This document shows, in pieces, positions 1-6,554 of a stretch of DNA of 9,145 nucleotides (position 1 is the first letter of the stretch; every line of letters starts with the position of its first letter). The stretch is from Kordiimonadaceae bacterium (GTDB taxonomy: Bacteria > Pseudomonadota > Alphaproteobacteria > Sphingomonadales > Kordiimonadaceae). The translations under genes and the position numbers were made by a program. The stretch spans positions 1-9,145 of the forward strand of contig JAESTR010000178.1 in assembly GCA_016763495.1 (NCBI GenBank), in the 5' to 3' direction. Under the pieces are notes generated by a model. It ran no database searches. It saw only the letters and a program-made list of their open reading frames with translations, and was not told the DNA's origin.

Positions 1-25
1 AAAAAAATAGGTTTCCGGCGACACC

Positions 26-814
26 ATGAGCGACGATACAACGAAGGCCTCTTCGGGCAAATATACTGCAGCGGACAAAACCTCTGCGGGCAACAACAAT
101 GAAGCTTTTTCTTTATTAAAAGACATTGCTTCCGTCATTGTTTTTTATGTCATTTTCACGACATTAGCCTGGGGCGCGTTCCATATCCCATCTGGTAGTA
201 TGGAGCCAACACTTGAAGTGGGGGACAGGATTTTTGTATCGAAATTCCCATACGGCTATAATCGCTATAGCCTGTATTTTGACCCCGACTTCATTGGTGA
301 AAGTCGCTTATTAGATGATACACCGGATCGCGGCGATATTGCTGTATTCACCTTACCCCATAGAAATAGCACCGATTATATCAAACGCGTTATTGGCCTG
401 CCCGGTGACACAGTGCAAGTAACAGCCGGTCGCCTGTTTATTAATGGCGCAATGGTGAAGCGCACTTTCATTCGCGATGTGAATTACACCGACTATAGAG
501 GCACAGATCGCCGTACCAAAGAATATGAAGAAACGCTACCCGGCGGCGTAAAACATCGCATTTACGAACACACTGATGCGGGCGCGTATGATAATACCAG
601 CCTGTTTGTCGTACCAATAGGTCATTATTTCATGATGGGCGATAATAGAGACGGCAGCGCAGACAGCCGAAGCGACATGAGTTATGTGCGGCATGAATAT
701 TTGGTTGGTCGAGCGGATATCACAACTTTCAGCCTCTATGACTGTGACCAAGGCAAAGAAGTAACCTGCGCATTTGGCATCCCTTTTGGGCGCTTCTTCA
801 ACTTACTCAGTTAA
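26..814 (+). CDS. lepB: Type I signal peptidase, divergent paralogue 1
   Basis: This is a membrane-anchored S26A signal peptidase (262 aa), which should cleave signal peptides from Sec/Tat-exported proteins on the periplasmic face. A polar N-terminus of about 28 residues is followed by one hydrophobic anchor (about 30-52). Box B PSGSMEPTL holds the nucleophile Ser58, and the general-base Lys120 lies in YIKRVIGLPGD. Box E is GDNRDGSADSR (205-215). After box E the usual G-[FY]-V-P is replaced by DMSYVRH, so this copy is less canonical than its neighbour. Cys240 and Cys248 near the C-terminus are shared with paralogue 2 and could form a periplasmic disulfide (inference). ATG at 26 is the first possible ATG, because an in-frame TAG lies at 8-10; only a weak TAGG lies upstream. 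Family assignment is certain. Whether it is the housekeeping peptidase is not, since lepB in this class usually sits by rnc and era. Confidence 0.93.
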   Translation: MSDDTTKASSGKYTAADKTSAGNNNEAFSLLKDIASVIVFYVIFTTLAWGAFHIPSGSMEPTLEVGDRIFVSKFPYGYNRYSLYFDPDFIGESRLLDDTPDRGDIAVFTLPHRNSTDYIKRVIGLPGDTVQVTAGRLFINGAMVKRTFIRDVNYTDYRGTDRRTKEYEETLPGGVKHRIYEHTDAGAYDNTSLFVVPIGHYFMMGDNRDGSADSRSDMSYVRHEYLVGRADITTFSLYDCDQGKEVTCAFGIPFGRFFNLLS

Positions 815-845
815 GCAGCCGCAAACCATCCAGATAATGGTAACT

Positions 846-877
846 TCGCCTTTCATGCCTATATAGATAAAAGGCGA
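846..877 (+). other. Intercistronic hairpin between the two lepB genes
   Basis: An 8-bp perfect inverted repeat (TCGCCTTT at 846-853 with AAAGGCGA at 870-877) encloses a 16-nt A/T-rich loop. No U-tract follows, so it is not a standard intrinsic terminator. It lies 12 nt before the strong ribosome binding site of the second lepB and could be an attenuator, an RNA processing site or an mRNA stabiliser. Function is inferred from position only. Confidence 0.4.
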
Positions 878-888
878 GTGAACCTTAT

Positions 889-894
889 GGAGGA
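889..894 (+). promoter_or_regulatory. Strong Shine-Dalgarno of second lepB
   Basis: GGAGGA lies 6 nt before the ATG at 901 and fixes that start. It is much stronger than anything before the first lepB, which suggests the second copy is translated more efficiently or independently. Confidence 0.75.
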
Positions 895-900
895 ACCTAG

Positions 901-1635
901 ATGAAAAACCGTAAAGATGTTTTTGCAACAATCAAAGATGTGATGGTTACTGTTTTCTTCTATTTTGCTTTCACTACAGGTGCCTTTGCCGCGCGTCACA
1001 TTCCAAGCGCGAGTATGGAGCCAACACTTGAAGTGGGTGATCGGCTTTTTGTTTCAAAGTTTGCTTATGGTTATAATAGATATTCCCTACCCTTATACCC
1101 AGAGTTTGTCTCTGAAACACGCCTATTCAGCGATACCCCAAAACAGGGCGATGTCGCTGTATTTACCCAACCCCACAGAAGTGCTGATGAAATCATCAAG
1201 CGGGTTATAGGCCTGCCGGGTGATACAATTAAACTAACAAACGGTCGCCTCTTTATTAATGGTGAGCTTGTAAAGCGTACTTTCATCCGCAATGTTAATT
1301 ACACCACTTATCGCGGTTTTGAGCGCCGCGTAAAAGAATATGAAGAAACGTTACCAAGCGGCGTGAAACACCGTATTTATGAAGAATCAGACAATGGCCG
1401 TGCAGATAATACAGGCCTTTATAGTGTGCCCGAAGGCCATTACTTCATGATGGGTGACAACCGTGATGACAGTGGTGACAGCCGCTATTTAAATTCTATG
1501 GGGTATGTAAAACACACGAACCTCATTGGCCGTGCTGAAGTGACCACTTTTAGTCTCTATGATTGTGATCAAGGCAAAGATGTTAGCTGCCCATTGGGCG
1601 TGCCTGTTGGCCGCTTTTTCAACAACCTGAATTAG
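901..1635 (+). CDS. lepB: Type I signal peptidase, paralogue 2
   Basis: This is a second S26A signal peptidase (244 aa), 86 nt downstream of the first in the same orientation, probably a tandem duplicate. It has a short N-terminus, one anchor segment (about 10-31), then PSASMEPTL with nucleophile Ser38, IIKRVIGLPGD with catalytic Lys100, and GDNRDDSGDSR (185-195). It continues YLNSMGYVKHTNLIGRA, closer to the usual pattern than paralogue 1, although the common Pro after G-[FY]-V is Lys here. It lacks the polar N-terminal extension of paralogue 1. The C-terminal Cys222/Cys230 pair is kept. A 26-nt stretch around the catalytic serine (1012-1037) is identical in DNA to 197-222 of the first gene. 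Its TAG stop overlaps the stop of the convergent SDR gene. The enzyme family is clear; its substrate set is unknown. Confidence 0.94.
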   Translation: MKNRKDVFATIKDVMVTVFFYFAFTTGAFAARHIPSASMEPTLEVGDRLFVSKFAYGYNRYSLPLYPEFVSETRLFSDTPKQGDVAVFTQPHRSADEIIKRVIGLPGDTIKLTNGRLFINGELVKRTFIRNVNYTTYRGFERRVKEYEETLPSGVKHRIYEESDNGRADNTGLYSVPEGHYFMMGDNRDDSGDSRYLNSMGYVKHTNLIGRAEVTTFSLYDCDQGKDVSCPLGVPVGRFFNNLN

Positions 1636-2360
1636 ACGCTAGCACCGCCATCTACGAGTATTGCCGTCCCTGTAATCTGCGCAGCTGCATCTGACGCCAA
1701 ATAAAGGATCATTGACGCTATTTCATGCGCTTCTGTTAATCGGCCAGTTGGGGTTCTGGCATGCCACGTTTCAATATCAACACCTTGTTCCGCTGCTCCT
1801 TTCTCAAGCATCGGGGTCAACACGTCTCCGGGGCACACAGCATTTACAGTGATGCCGTGTGCAGCGTGATCTTTGGCCATAGCTTTTGTGAACATAATAA
1901 GTCCAGCCTTGCTGGTGCAATAAGCCACCGCATTTTTGCCAGCCTGCAATCCCCAGTCCGAAGATACATTTATAATCCGGCCACGGTTTTCTCTTAGCTG
2001 TGGCAGTGCCGCACGGCTTAAATAAAAAGGAATATCAAGGTTTAGGCACATCGTGTTTCGCCACAATTGATCAGAAGTCTCTGCCGCATCGCCACGTTCC
2101 AACATGCCGGCGCTATTCACCAGAACATCTAATCGGCCACACTGACGTACACATGTTTCAATTAATTTATTACACACGTCTGAGCCGCTCAAATCACTGA
2201 TGATTGCATGGATGTTTTCAGGGTATTCTTGCACCAAAATACCAAGGGCGTTTTGGTTACGGCCTGTTGCCGCCACCATATACCCAGCTTTTGCAAATGC
2301 GACAGCCGTTGCTCGGCCAATACCAGATGTGGCACCTGTGATTAATGCAACTTTAGTCAT
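1632..2360 (-). CDS. Classical short-chain dehydrogenase/reductase (SDR)
   Basis: A 242-residue soluble Rossmann-fold oxidoreductase. The cofactor motif TGATSGIG lies at 9-16, and Arg34 after the second strand suggests a preference for NADP(H). NSAG (82-85) replaces the usual NNAG. The catalytic set is Asn107, Ser134 (in NVSSD), Tyr147 and Lys151 (YCTSK). A PGDV segment (178-180s) and a C-terminal VDGGAS end, typical of FabG-like classical SDRs, are present. ATG at 2360 is preferred because family proteins begin right at the MTKVALITG strand and a GGA lies just upstream; an in-frame GTG at 2393 would add 11 residues. The substrate cannot be told from sequence. No fatty-acid genes adjoin, so fabG is not assigned. 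It is convergent with lepB and its terminal TAA shares bases with that gene's TAG. Confidence 0.9.
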   Translation of the reverse strand: MTKVALITGATSGIGRATAVAFAKAGYMVAATGRNQNALGILVQEYPENIHAIISDLSGSDVCNKLIETCVRQCGRLDVLVNSAGMLERGDAAETSDQLWRNTMCLNLDIPFYLSRAALPQLRENRGRIINVSSDWGLQAGKNAVAYCTSKAGLIMFTKAMAKDHAAHGITVNAVCPGDVLTPMLEKGAAEQGVDIETWHARTPTGRLTEAHEIASMILYLASDAAAQITGTAILVDGGASV

Positions 2361-2585
2361 TCTCTGTTCCAAATCTTTCAGGGTTTTGCACACCAGTGCC
2401 TGCTATTTCACCCCAGAAAATCGAACAATGACAAAAAGGGCCTGATAAATTTCAGCAGGACTTCAAATGCTACAGCAGCGCCGTTGCAATTGCCTGTTGC
2501 CAAAGGAGCATATCCTGTTGTCTATTTAGTTGCCCCCACAAAGAACAGATGGAAAACGTAATTTTTACTTCTACTTACGCCAGTC
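2361..2585. other. Spacer between dnaQ and SDR, no gene seen
   Basis: These 225 bp lie downstream of dnaQ and upstream of the SDR, both on the minus strand. I see no convincing coding frame, tRNA or strong terminator. The SDR promoter and leader should lie here. The spacer marks the left edge of the conserved origin-linked gene block. Confidence 0.5.
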
Positions 2586-3251
2586 TTACTGGTTCCAGAT
2601 TGGGTCTTTTAATTCTTTGATAAACTCAACGTGCGCTTTCAGTTCTTCTTCATCCACAGGGAAAGACCGTGGTGTGCGCTCTTTCTTTGGCCCCAAAGCC
2701 ACAGAAGCTTTTTCCACTGATAAATCCATACCGCCCTGCCTGCCGCCGAGCAGTTCAATATATACTTCGGCCAAAATCTCAGCATCAAGCAAGGCCCCGT
2801 GCAATGTACGGTGGGTGTTGTTGACAGCAAAGCGTTTGCAAAGCGCATCCAAACTATTGGGAGAACCAGGGAATTTAGTGCGCGCCATTGCCAATGTATC
2901 GATAAAGCGCTTGGGGTGAATAATGGGGCGACCCGCGTTTTCCAGCTCCCAATTGATGAACTTCATATCAAACTCGGCATTGTGCGCCACAAGCATGGAG
3001 CTATCCCCCACATACTCAAGGAACTCATCCATAATTGCTGTAAAAAGCTGCTTGTCCGCGAGAAACTCTGTCGATAACCCATGGATTTTAAACGCGCCTT
3101 CAGGCATCTCACGCTCTGGGTTCACATACATATGGTAGTGATTACCTGTTAGCGAGCGATCAACCATTTCAACAAGGCCAATTTCAACCAGCCTGTCACC
3201 AGACATGGGGTCAAACCCTGTTGTTTCCGTATCAAAGATCAACTCACGCAT
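2586..3251 (-). CDS. dnaQ: DNA polymerase III epsilon subunit, 3'-5' proofreading exonuclease
   Basis: The proofreading subunit of the replicative polymerase, a DEDDh-family exonuclease that removes misincorporated nucleotides. It has 221 residues. Exo I is FDTETTG with Asp7 and Glu9; Exo II is HNAEFD with Asp95; Exo III is HGALLDAE with His151 and Asp156, so all five metal/catalytic residues are present. QGGMDL (172-177), just after the nuclease domain, fits the Q-x-x-[LM]-x-[LF] sliding-clamp-binding pattern, placed as in E. coli epsilon (inference from the motif). The C-terminal tail (about 185-221) is charged and would contact the polymerase alpha subunit. Its ATG lies inside the end of coaE (8-nt overlap), which implies translational coupling. 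It is the last gene of the ppsR-maf-aroE-coaE-dnaQ run. Confidence 0.97.
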   Translation of the reverse strand: MRELIFDTETTGFDPMSGDRLVEIGLVEMVDRSLTGNHYHMYVNPEREMPEGAFKIHGLSTEFLADKQLFTAIMDEFLEYVGDSSMLVAHNAEFDMKFINWELENAGRPIIHPKRFIDTLAMARTKFPGSPNSLDALCKRFAVNNTHRTLHGALLDAEILAEVYIELLGGRQGGMDLSVEKASVALGPKKERTPRSFPVDEEELKAHVEFIKELKDPIWNQ

Positions 3252-3855
3252 GGCACAACTTTCTGATATCTTCTAGTATTTCAGCAACTTGCTGGCGGGC
3301 ATGCTCAAGCCCTTTATCTGTATCCACAATATAATCAGCGGCGGCACTTTTGTCTGCATCCGGCACTTGAATGCCGAGAATATGATCAAACTTTTCTATC
3401 GTCATGCCGGGCCGCGCGAGCACGCGCTCACGCTGAATATCAACAGGTGCCGACACTACCACCACCTTATGACAAAATTTGTCACCAGACATTTCGAATA
3501 ATAGAGGCTGGTCGAGCACAACCATTGCTGCACCATCTTTTTCCGCGGCGGCAAAAAAGGCAATGCGGGCTTCTTCCACCATAGGGTGGACAATGGCTTC
3601 CAGTTTTTTCTTAGCGGTTTTATTCGCAAAAACAATCGCACCAAGAGCGGCTCGGTCAAGCACGCCATCTTTTATAACACCCGCAAACACGGCTTCTATC
3701 GGGGCGATGGCTTTCCCGCTTTTTGCTTGCAGTTCATGCACCACCGCATCCGCATCAAAAACAGGTATGCCGGCGGCGATGAACATTTTGGCCGTTTCGC
3801 TTTTACCCATACCGATTGAGCCTGTAAGACCAATTATGATGATACTATCCGCCAC
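3244..3855 (-). CDS. coaE: Dephospho-CoA kinase
   Basis: Catalyses the last step of coenzyme A synthesis, phosphorylating the 3'-OH of dephospho-CoA with ATP in the cytoplasm. It has 203 residues, the usual length. The Walker A loop is GSIGMGKS (12-19), and FDAD (33-36) carries the substrate/metal-binding acids. IVHP (88-91), LDQPLLFE (114-121) and QRERVLAR (141-148, lid/CoA-domain arginines) follow the family order, with the Q-x(6)-K-x(4)-AD signature near the C-terminus. The start is GTG at 3855, sharing one base with the aroE stop (TAGTG). Its end overlaps dnaQ by 8 nt. The rare start and the overlap suggest its translation depends on ribosomes arriving from aroE. Confidence 0.97.
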   Translation of the reverse strand: MADSIIIIGLTGSIGMGKSETAKMFIAAGIPVFDADAVVHELQAKSGKAIAPIEAVFAGVIKDGVLDRAALGAIVFANKTAKKKLEAIVHPMVEEARIAFFAAAEKDGAAMVVLDQPLLFEMSGDKFCHKVVVVSAPVDIQRERVLARPGMTIEKFDHILGIQVPDADKSAAADYIVDTDKGLEHARQQVAEILEDIRKLCHA

Positions 3856-4694
3856 TATGAAATCGCTGCTTCAAGTTTTTCGCGCAATTCAGCATCAAAG
3901 CCAACATCATGCCCAAACCAAATTTTAAACGCTGCTGCGGCTTGATGCACAAGCATGCCTAATCCATCCACTGTGCGAAGACCATGTGCCTTTGCGTTTT
4001 TCAAAAGCTCCGTCTCTAGCGGCTTATAAACAATATCGTATACCACAGTGTCTTTTGCGGCTTTGGTAACATCAATCTCAAGCGGAGCCTGCCCGGCCAT
4101 GCCTAAAATAGTCGTGTTCACAATTAAGCCAGCGGCAGCAACCGCATCCTCACGCGCATCCCAATCAACCACTGTCATGCGGCCACGGCCTATCTGTTCA
4201 GCGATAGCTTCGGCTTTCGCACGGGTCCTGTTGCTTATCATCACCATAGGCAATTTTTCAGTGAGCAAACCAAGGGCCGCAGCGCGCGCAGCGCCACCAG
4301 CGCCCAGAATCAACGCTGGTTTATCGATAGAATAGTCTGGCACCACATCTTTTAAATGCTTCACAAGTCCAATACCGTCTGTATTAAACCCCGTGAGCGT
4401 GCCGTCAGCGCCCACTTTCACAGTATTAACTGCACCCATTTGCTGTGCAAGCGGCGCGATTTTTGTTAGGCTCGGCAGGATTTCCACCTTATGCGGTACA
4501 GTGATATTAAACCCGCGATAGCCATTAGCTGAGGCAGTGGCGGCAAATTCAGCCAGATTTTCTGGGGCAACTTCCACGGCTTCATAACTACCGACCATAC
4601 CAACCTGCTTCATCCAGTGCTGATGAATAAGGGGTGACAATGACTGTGCTATGGGAAAGCCGATGACGGCGGCCTTGTTACTTGAAACGCTCAT
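3855..4694 (-). CDS. aroE: Shikimate 5-dehydrogenase (NADP+)
   Basis: Reduces 3-dehydroshikimate to shikimate in the aromatic amino acid pathway. It has 279 residues, normal for AroE. The shikimate site is visible: Ser18 and Ser20 in QSLSP, Asn63 and catalytic Lys69 in FNITVPHK, Asn90 in AVNT, Asp106 (partner of the lysine) in GFNTDG, and Gln251 in VHQAAAAF. The NADP site is the loop GAGGAA (131-136) with NRT (155-157), whose Arg normally reads the 2'-phosphate. ATG at 4694 lies 40 nt after maf, the only non-overlapping junction of this operon. No strong Shine-Dalgarno is adjacent; purine-rich AAGTGA is the best nearby. Its stop TAG shares a base with the coaE start codon. Confidence 0.97.
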   Translation of the reverse strand: MSVSSNKAAVIGFPIAQSLSPLIHQHWMKQVGMVGSYEAVEVAPENLAEFAATASANGYRGFNITVPHKVEILPSLTKIAPLAQQMGAVNTVKVGADGTLTGFNTDGIGLVKHLKDVVPDYSIDKPALILGAGGAARAAALGLLTEKLPMVMISNRTRAKAEAIAEQIGRGRMTVVDWDAREDAVAAAGLIVNTTILGMAGQAPLEIDVTKAAKDTVVYDIVYKPLETELLKNAKAHGLRTVDGLGMLVHQAAAAFKIWFGHDVGFDAELREKLEAAIS

Positions 4695-4734
4695 AAATAT
4701 TTCACTTAATTTACCTTCACCTGATCACCACCTA

Positions 4735-5361
4735 TCATAATGGCATCAATTTGTGGCGGCGCAAAAAGTCTAGCAATGGCAATAGCGGCATACCAAGCAC
4801 CGTAAAATAATCACCGTCAACTTTGGTGAATAACTGCGCGCCAAGCCCCTCAAGTTGATAACAGCCCACGCTCCAAAACGCGTCGTCGCCGAGAGTATCC
4901 AGATACCCTGCGATATAGTCATCACAAAGAGGTCTAACTGATATTTTTGCTGCATCCACATGCCGCCACAGTGTTTGCCCGTTTTGGCAAACCACCACTG
5001 CAGACAATAAGGTATGTGTACCTCCAGAAAGGGCCAACAACGTTTCTTTAGCCTCATCCAGTGTCTCGGCTTTGGAGAATATCTTGCTGTCTTTTTCCAA
5101 TATTTGGTCTGCGCCAATGATAAAAGCATCAGGATGCATAAACGACAAAGTACGTGCTTTGGTTTCAGCGAGAGTATCTGCAATCACTCTGCCTGAGGCA
5201 CCGCTAGCAAGCAGATCGCCTTTTAACGCTTCTTCATCCACAGTTGGACGCAGTACAGTAAAATCCACACCCGCATTTGTAAGCATTTTAGCGCGCGTTT
5301 TACTGCCTGAGGCCAAAATTAGTTCAGGGCAATTGTCTGGAACACTTTTAGCCATATTCAT
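4735..5361 (-). CDS. maf: Maf-family nucleoside triphosphate pyrophosphatase
   Basis: A Maf/YceF/YhdE-type pyrophosphatase that hydrolyses non-canonical or modified NTPs to NMP and PPi, preventing their incorporation; the exact base preference is not decided here. It has 208 residues. The N-terminal strand and loop LASGSKTRAKML (16-27) supply Ser18, Ser20 and Arg23, with Lys21 in place of the common Pro. D-E-E (42-44), GADQIL (83-88, catalytic Asp85), SGGTH (112-116) and the C-terminal YQLEGLGA and VLGMPL stretches follow family order. The first ATG overlaps the ppsR stop as ATGA (4 nt), favouring coupling; a second in-frame ATG two codons on is possible. Two in-frame stops in tandem (TGA TAG) end the gene. 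Confidence 0.94.
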   Translation of the reverse strand: MNMAKSVPDNCPELILASGSKTRAKMLTNAGVDFTVLRPTVDEEALKGDLLASGASGRVIADTLAETKARTLSFMHPDAFIIGADQILEKDSKIFSKAETLDEAKETLLALSGGTHTLLSAVVVCQNGQTLWRHVDAAKISVRPLCDDYIAGYLDTLGDDAFWSVGCYQLEGLGAQLFTKVDGDYFTVLGMPLLPLLDFLRRHKLMPL

Positions 5362-6230
5362 TCAGATGGTATCACGCGAGCAGTGCCTTCAGGTTGGGTT
5401 TCAAGCCAACCATAATAACGATGTAAAATTGCCGCTGCAGATTCTTCAATTGACCTGCGAGTAACATCAATTGTTTGCCAGCCCCGGTCTGTGCAATAGC
5501 GGCGGCATTCTTTCACTTCGGTCAGAATATGCTCTCTATCCGTATAATCCCCCTCCTCATTCTCATTAATAGTGCGAAGGCGATTGGTCCGAATTTGCAC
5601 AAGCCGTTCAACACTAGTGGTGAGGCCAATAACAAATTTATTTTCAAGAGAATCTAACACGGTTGGCATCGGGCAGGCAGGAACAAAAGGGACATTCATG
5701 GTTTTATACCCCTTGTTCGCCAAATATATACTGGTTGGTGTCTTTGATGAGCGGGATACACCAACCAGTATAATATCGGCATTTTCAGCGTCTTCTACAA
5801 GCTGACCATCATCATGCGCCATTGTATAATGCAGCGCGTCGATCCGCTGAAAATAATGGGCATCCATCGTATGCTGGCGGCCCGGCTCATGCGACGCTTT
5901 TTGGCCAAAATACGAACCAAGCAAGTTGATAACAGGGTCTAATATAGACAGCACGGGCAATTTGGCCTCCATGCAACAGCGCTCAAGTGTCTCGCGAATT
6001 TCCTTATTTACAAGCGTATACATAACAAGACCCGGCTGTTCGCCGATATCGTCCATCAAGCGCTTCATTTGCATGGCTGAACGGACCAAAGGCCAATAAT
6101 GTTTGTGTACATTCACGCCTTCAAACTGCACCAATGACGCAGAAACTATAGCTTCTAGCGTTTCCCCTGTTGAATCTGAAACAAGGTGCAAATGAAAAAC
6201 CGGCGAGTCTATTTCTTGAGTATTTTGCAT
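5358..6230 (-). CDS. ppsR: PEP synthase / pyruvate phosphate dikinase regulatory protein (DUF299)
   Basis: A bifunctional serine/threonine kinase and Pi-dependent pyrophosphorylase that switches PEP synthase or pyruvate, phosphate dikinase off and on. It has 290 residues. The N-terminal fold begins with HLVSDSTGET (15-24), and the nucleotide-binding loop is GVSRSSKTPTS (157-167), both hallmarks of the family. The target, PPDK or PEP synthase, cannot be told from this window. ATG at 6230 was chosen because family proteins start just before the SDSTGE strand; an upstream in-frame TTG at 6332 would add 34 residues without family similarity and run across a perfect DnaA box. The Shine-Dalgarno is weak (AAGG, 13 nt away). 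It heads the leftward operon, and its homologue borders the origin in Caulobacter and Rickettsia. Confidence 0.95.
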   Translation of the reverse strand: MQNTQEIDSPVFHLHLVSDSTGETLEAIVSASLVQFEGVNVHKHYWPLVRSAMQMKRLMDDIGEQPGLVMYTLVNKEIRETLERCCMEAKLPVLSILDPVINLLGSYFGQKASHEPGRQHTMDAHYFQRIDALHYTMAHDDGQLVEDAENADIILVGVSRSSKTPTSIYLANKGYKTMNVPFVPACPMPTVLDSLENKFVIGLTTSVERLVQIRTNRLRTINENEEGDYTDREHILTEVKECRRYCTDRGWQTIDVTRRSIEESAAAILHRYYGWLETQPEGTARVIPSE

Positions 6231-6296
6231 TTTTTGCTGGACGCCTTTTCTGTAACACCGGGTTATTTGATAGGTGGAAGACTCATGGGAGTAGCC

Positions 6297-6305
6297 TGTG
6301 GATAA
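6297..6305 (-). promoter_or_regulatory. DnaA box, perfect consensus (left)
   Basis: TGTGGATAA is the exact reverse complement of the E. coli consensus TTATCCACA. It is the leftmost strong box, 67 bp upstream of the ppsR ATG, so DnaA bound here could also affect ppsR transcription (inference). Confidence 0.85.
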
Positions 6306-6313
6306 GCTGTTGA

Positions 6314-6329
6314 CTAACCTGTGCGTAAC
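6314..6329 (+). promoter_or_regulatory. Degenerate CtrA-like site overlapping a weak DnaA box
   Basis: CTAA, 7 nt, then GTAAC matches the spacing of the CtrA consensus TTAA-N7-TTAAC with one mismatch in each half. TGTGCGTAA at 6320-6328 is a 7-of-9 DnaA box on the minus strand in the same bases. Overlap of CtrA and DnaA sites is a known way of blocking initiation in Caulobacter. No perfect TTAA-N7-TTAA exists in this spacer, so this is tentative. Confidence 0.35.
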
Positions 6330-6385
6330 CAAAGTAGGCTACTTACCCCCAATTTGTGAACCCACCTTGCACAATAAAGTTCTTT

Positions 6386-6451
6386 TTATCCCAAGTCCGC
6401 GATTAGAAGGATAAGTATAGCTGGTAGGATAAATTCTAGAAGTTATCCCCG
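6386..6451. promoter_or_regulatory. Cluster of weak DnaA-like sites (TTATCC cores)
   Basis: Four cores lie within 66 bp: TTATCCCAA (6386-6394, plus), GAAGGATAA (6406-6414, minus), GTAGGATAA (6424-6432, minus) and TTATCCCCG (6443-6451, plus). Each keeps the six-base core but differs from the DnaA consensus at two or three of the last three positions. They resemble the low-affinity sites that often load the ATP-bound form of DnaA at origins (inference). Confidence 0.55.
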
Positions 6452-6484
6452 CTATTCAATAGATTTGAAAAACCAAGCCAATCA

Positions 6485-6497
6485 TAATATTTTGATG
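6485..6497 (-). promoter_or_regulatory. IHF-like binding site
   Basis: On the minus strand this reads CATCAAAATATTA, which fits WATCAANNNNTTR except for the first base. It sits between the weak and strong DnaA box groups, where a bend by IHF is expected in proteobacterial origins. The motif is short and could arise by chance in A/T-rich DNA. Confidence 0.4.
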
Positions 6498-6511
6498 AAG
6501 TATTCTTGGAC

Positions 6512-6520
6512 TTATCCACT
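6512..6520 (+). promoter_or_regulatory. DnaA box, one mismatch
   Basis: TTATCCACT differs from the consensus only in the last base. It is oriented opposite to the perfect boxes and lies 46 bp left of the right-hand perfect box. Confidence 0.7.
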
Positions 6521-6554
6521 CAATAGGTGGCATGGTGCCGCAGGTCCCTAGAAG

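Noticed and set aside
2361..2393. SDR start at GTG 2393
   Set aside because: It adds 11 residues ahead of the first Rossmann strand that classical SDRs lack; ATG at 2360 fits better.
2552..2579. Possible intrinsic terminator after dnaQ (minus strand CGTAA...TTACG followed by TTTT)
   Set aside because: The stem is only 5 bp and A/T-rich with a 13-nt loop; too weak to call.
2530..2919. Open frame of 129 codons on the plus strand opposite dnaQ
   Set aside because: Antisense shadow of dnaQ with no start signal or known motif.
3479..3928. Open frame of 149 codons on the plus strand opposite coaE
   Set aside because: It lies wholly antisense to a well-supported coaE/aroE junction, has low-complexity Ala/Ser/Pro-rich composition and no recognisable family.
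6231..6332. N-terminal extension of ppsR to an in-frame TTG at 6332
   Set aside because: The added 34 residues have no family similarity, the start is a rare TTG, and the stretch contains a perfect DnaA box and other origin motifs; ATG at 6230 fits the usual length.
6270..6530. Direct repeat ATAGGTGG at 6270-6277 and 6523-6530 as an origin iteron
   Set aside because: The same 8-mer also occurs outside the origin, on the minus strand at the maf end and in similar form in hemE, so two copies are not distinctive.
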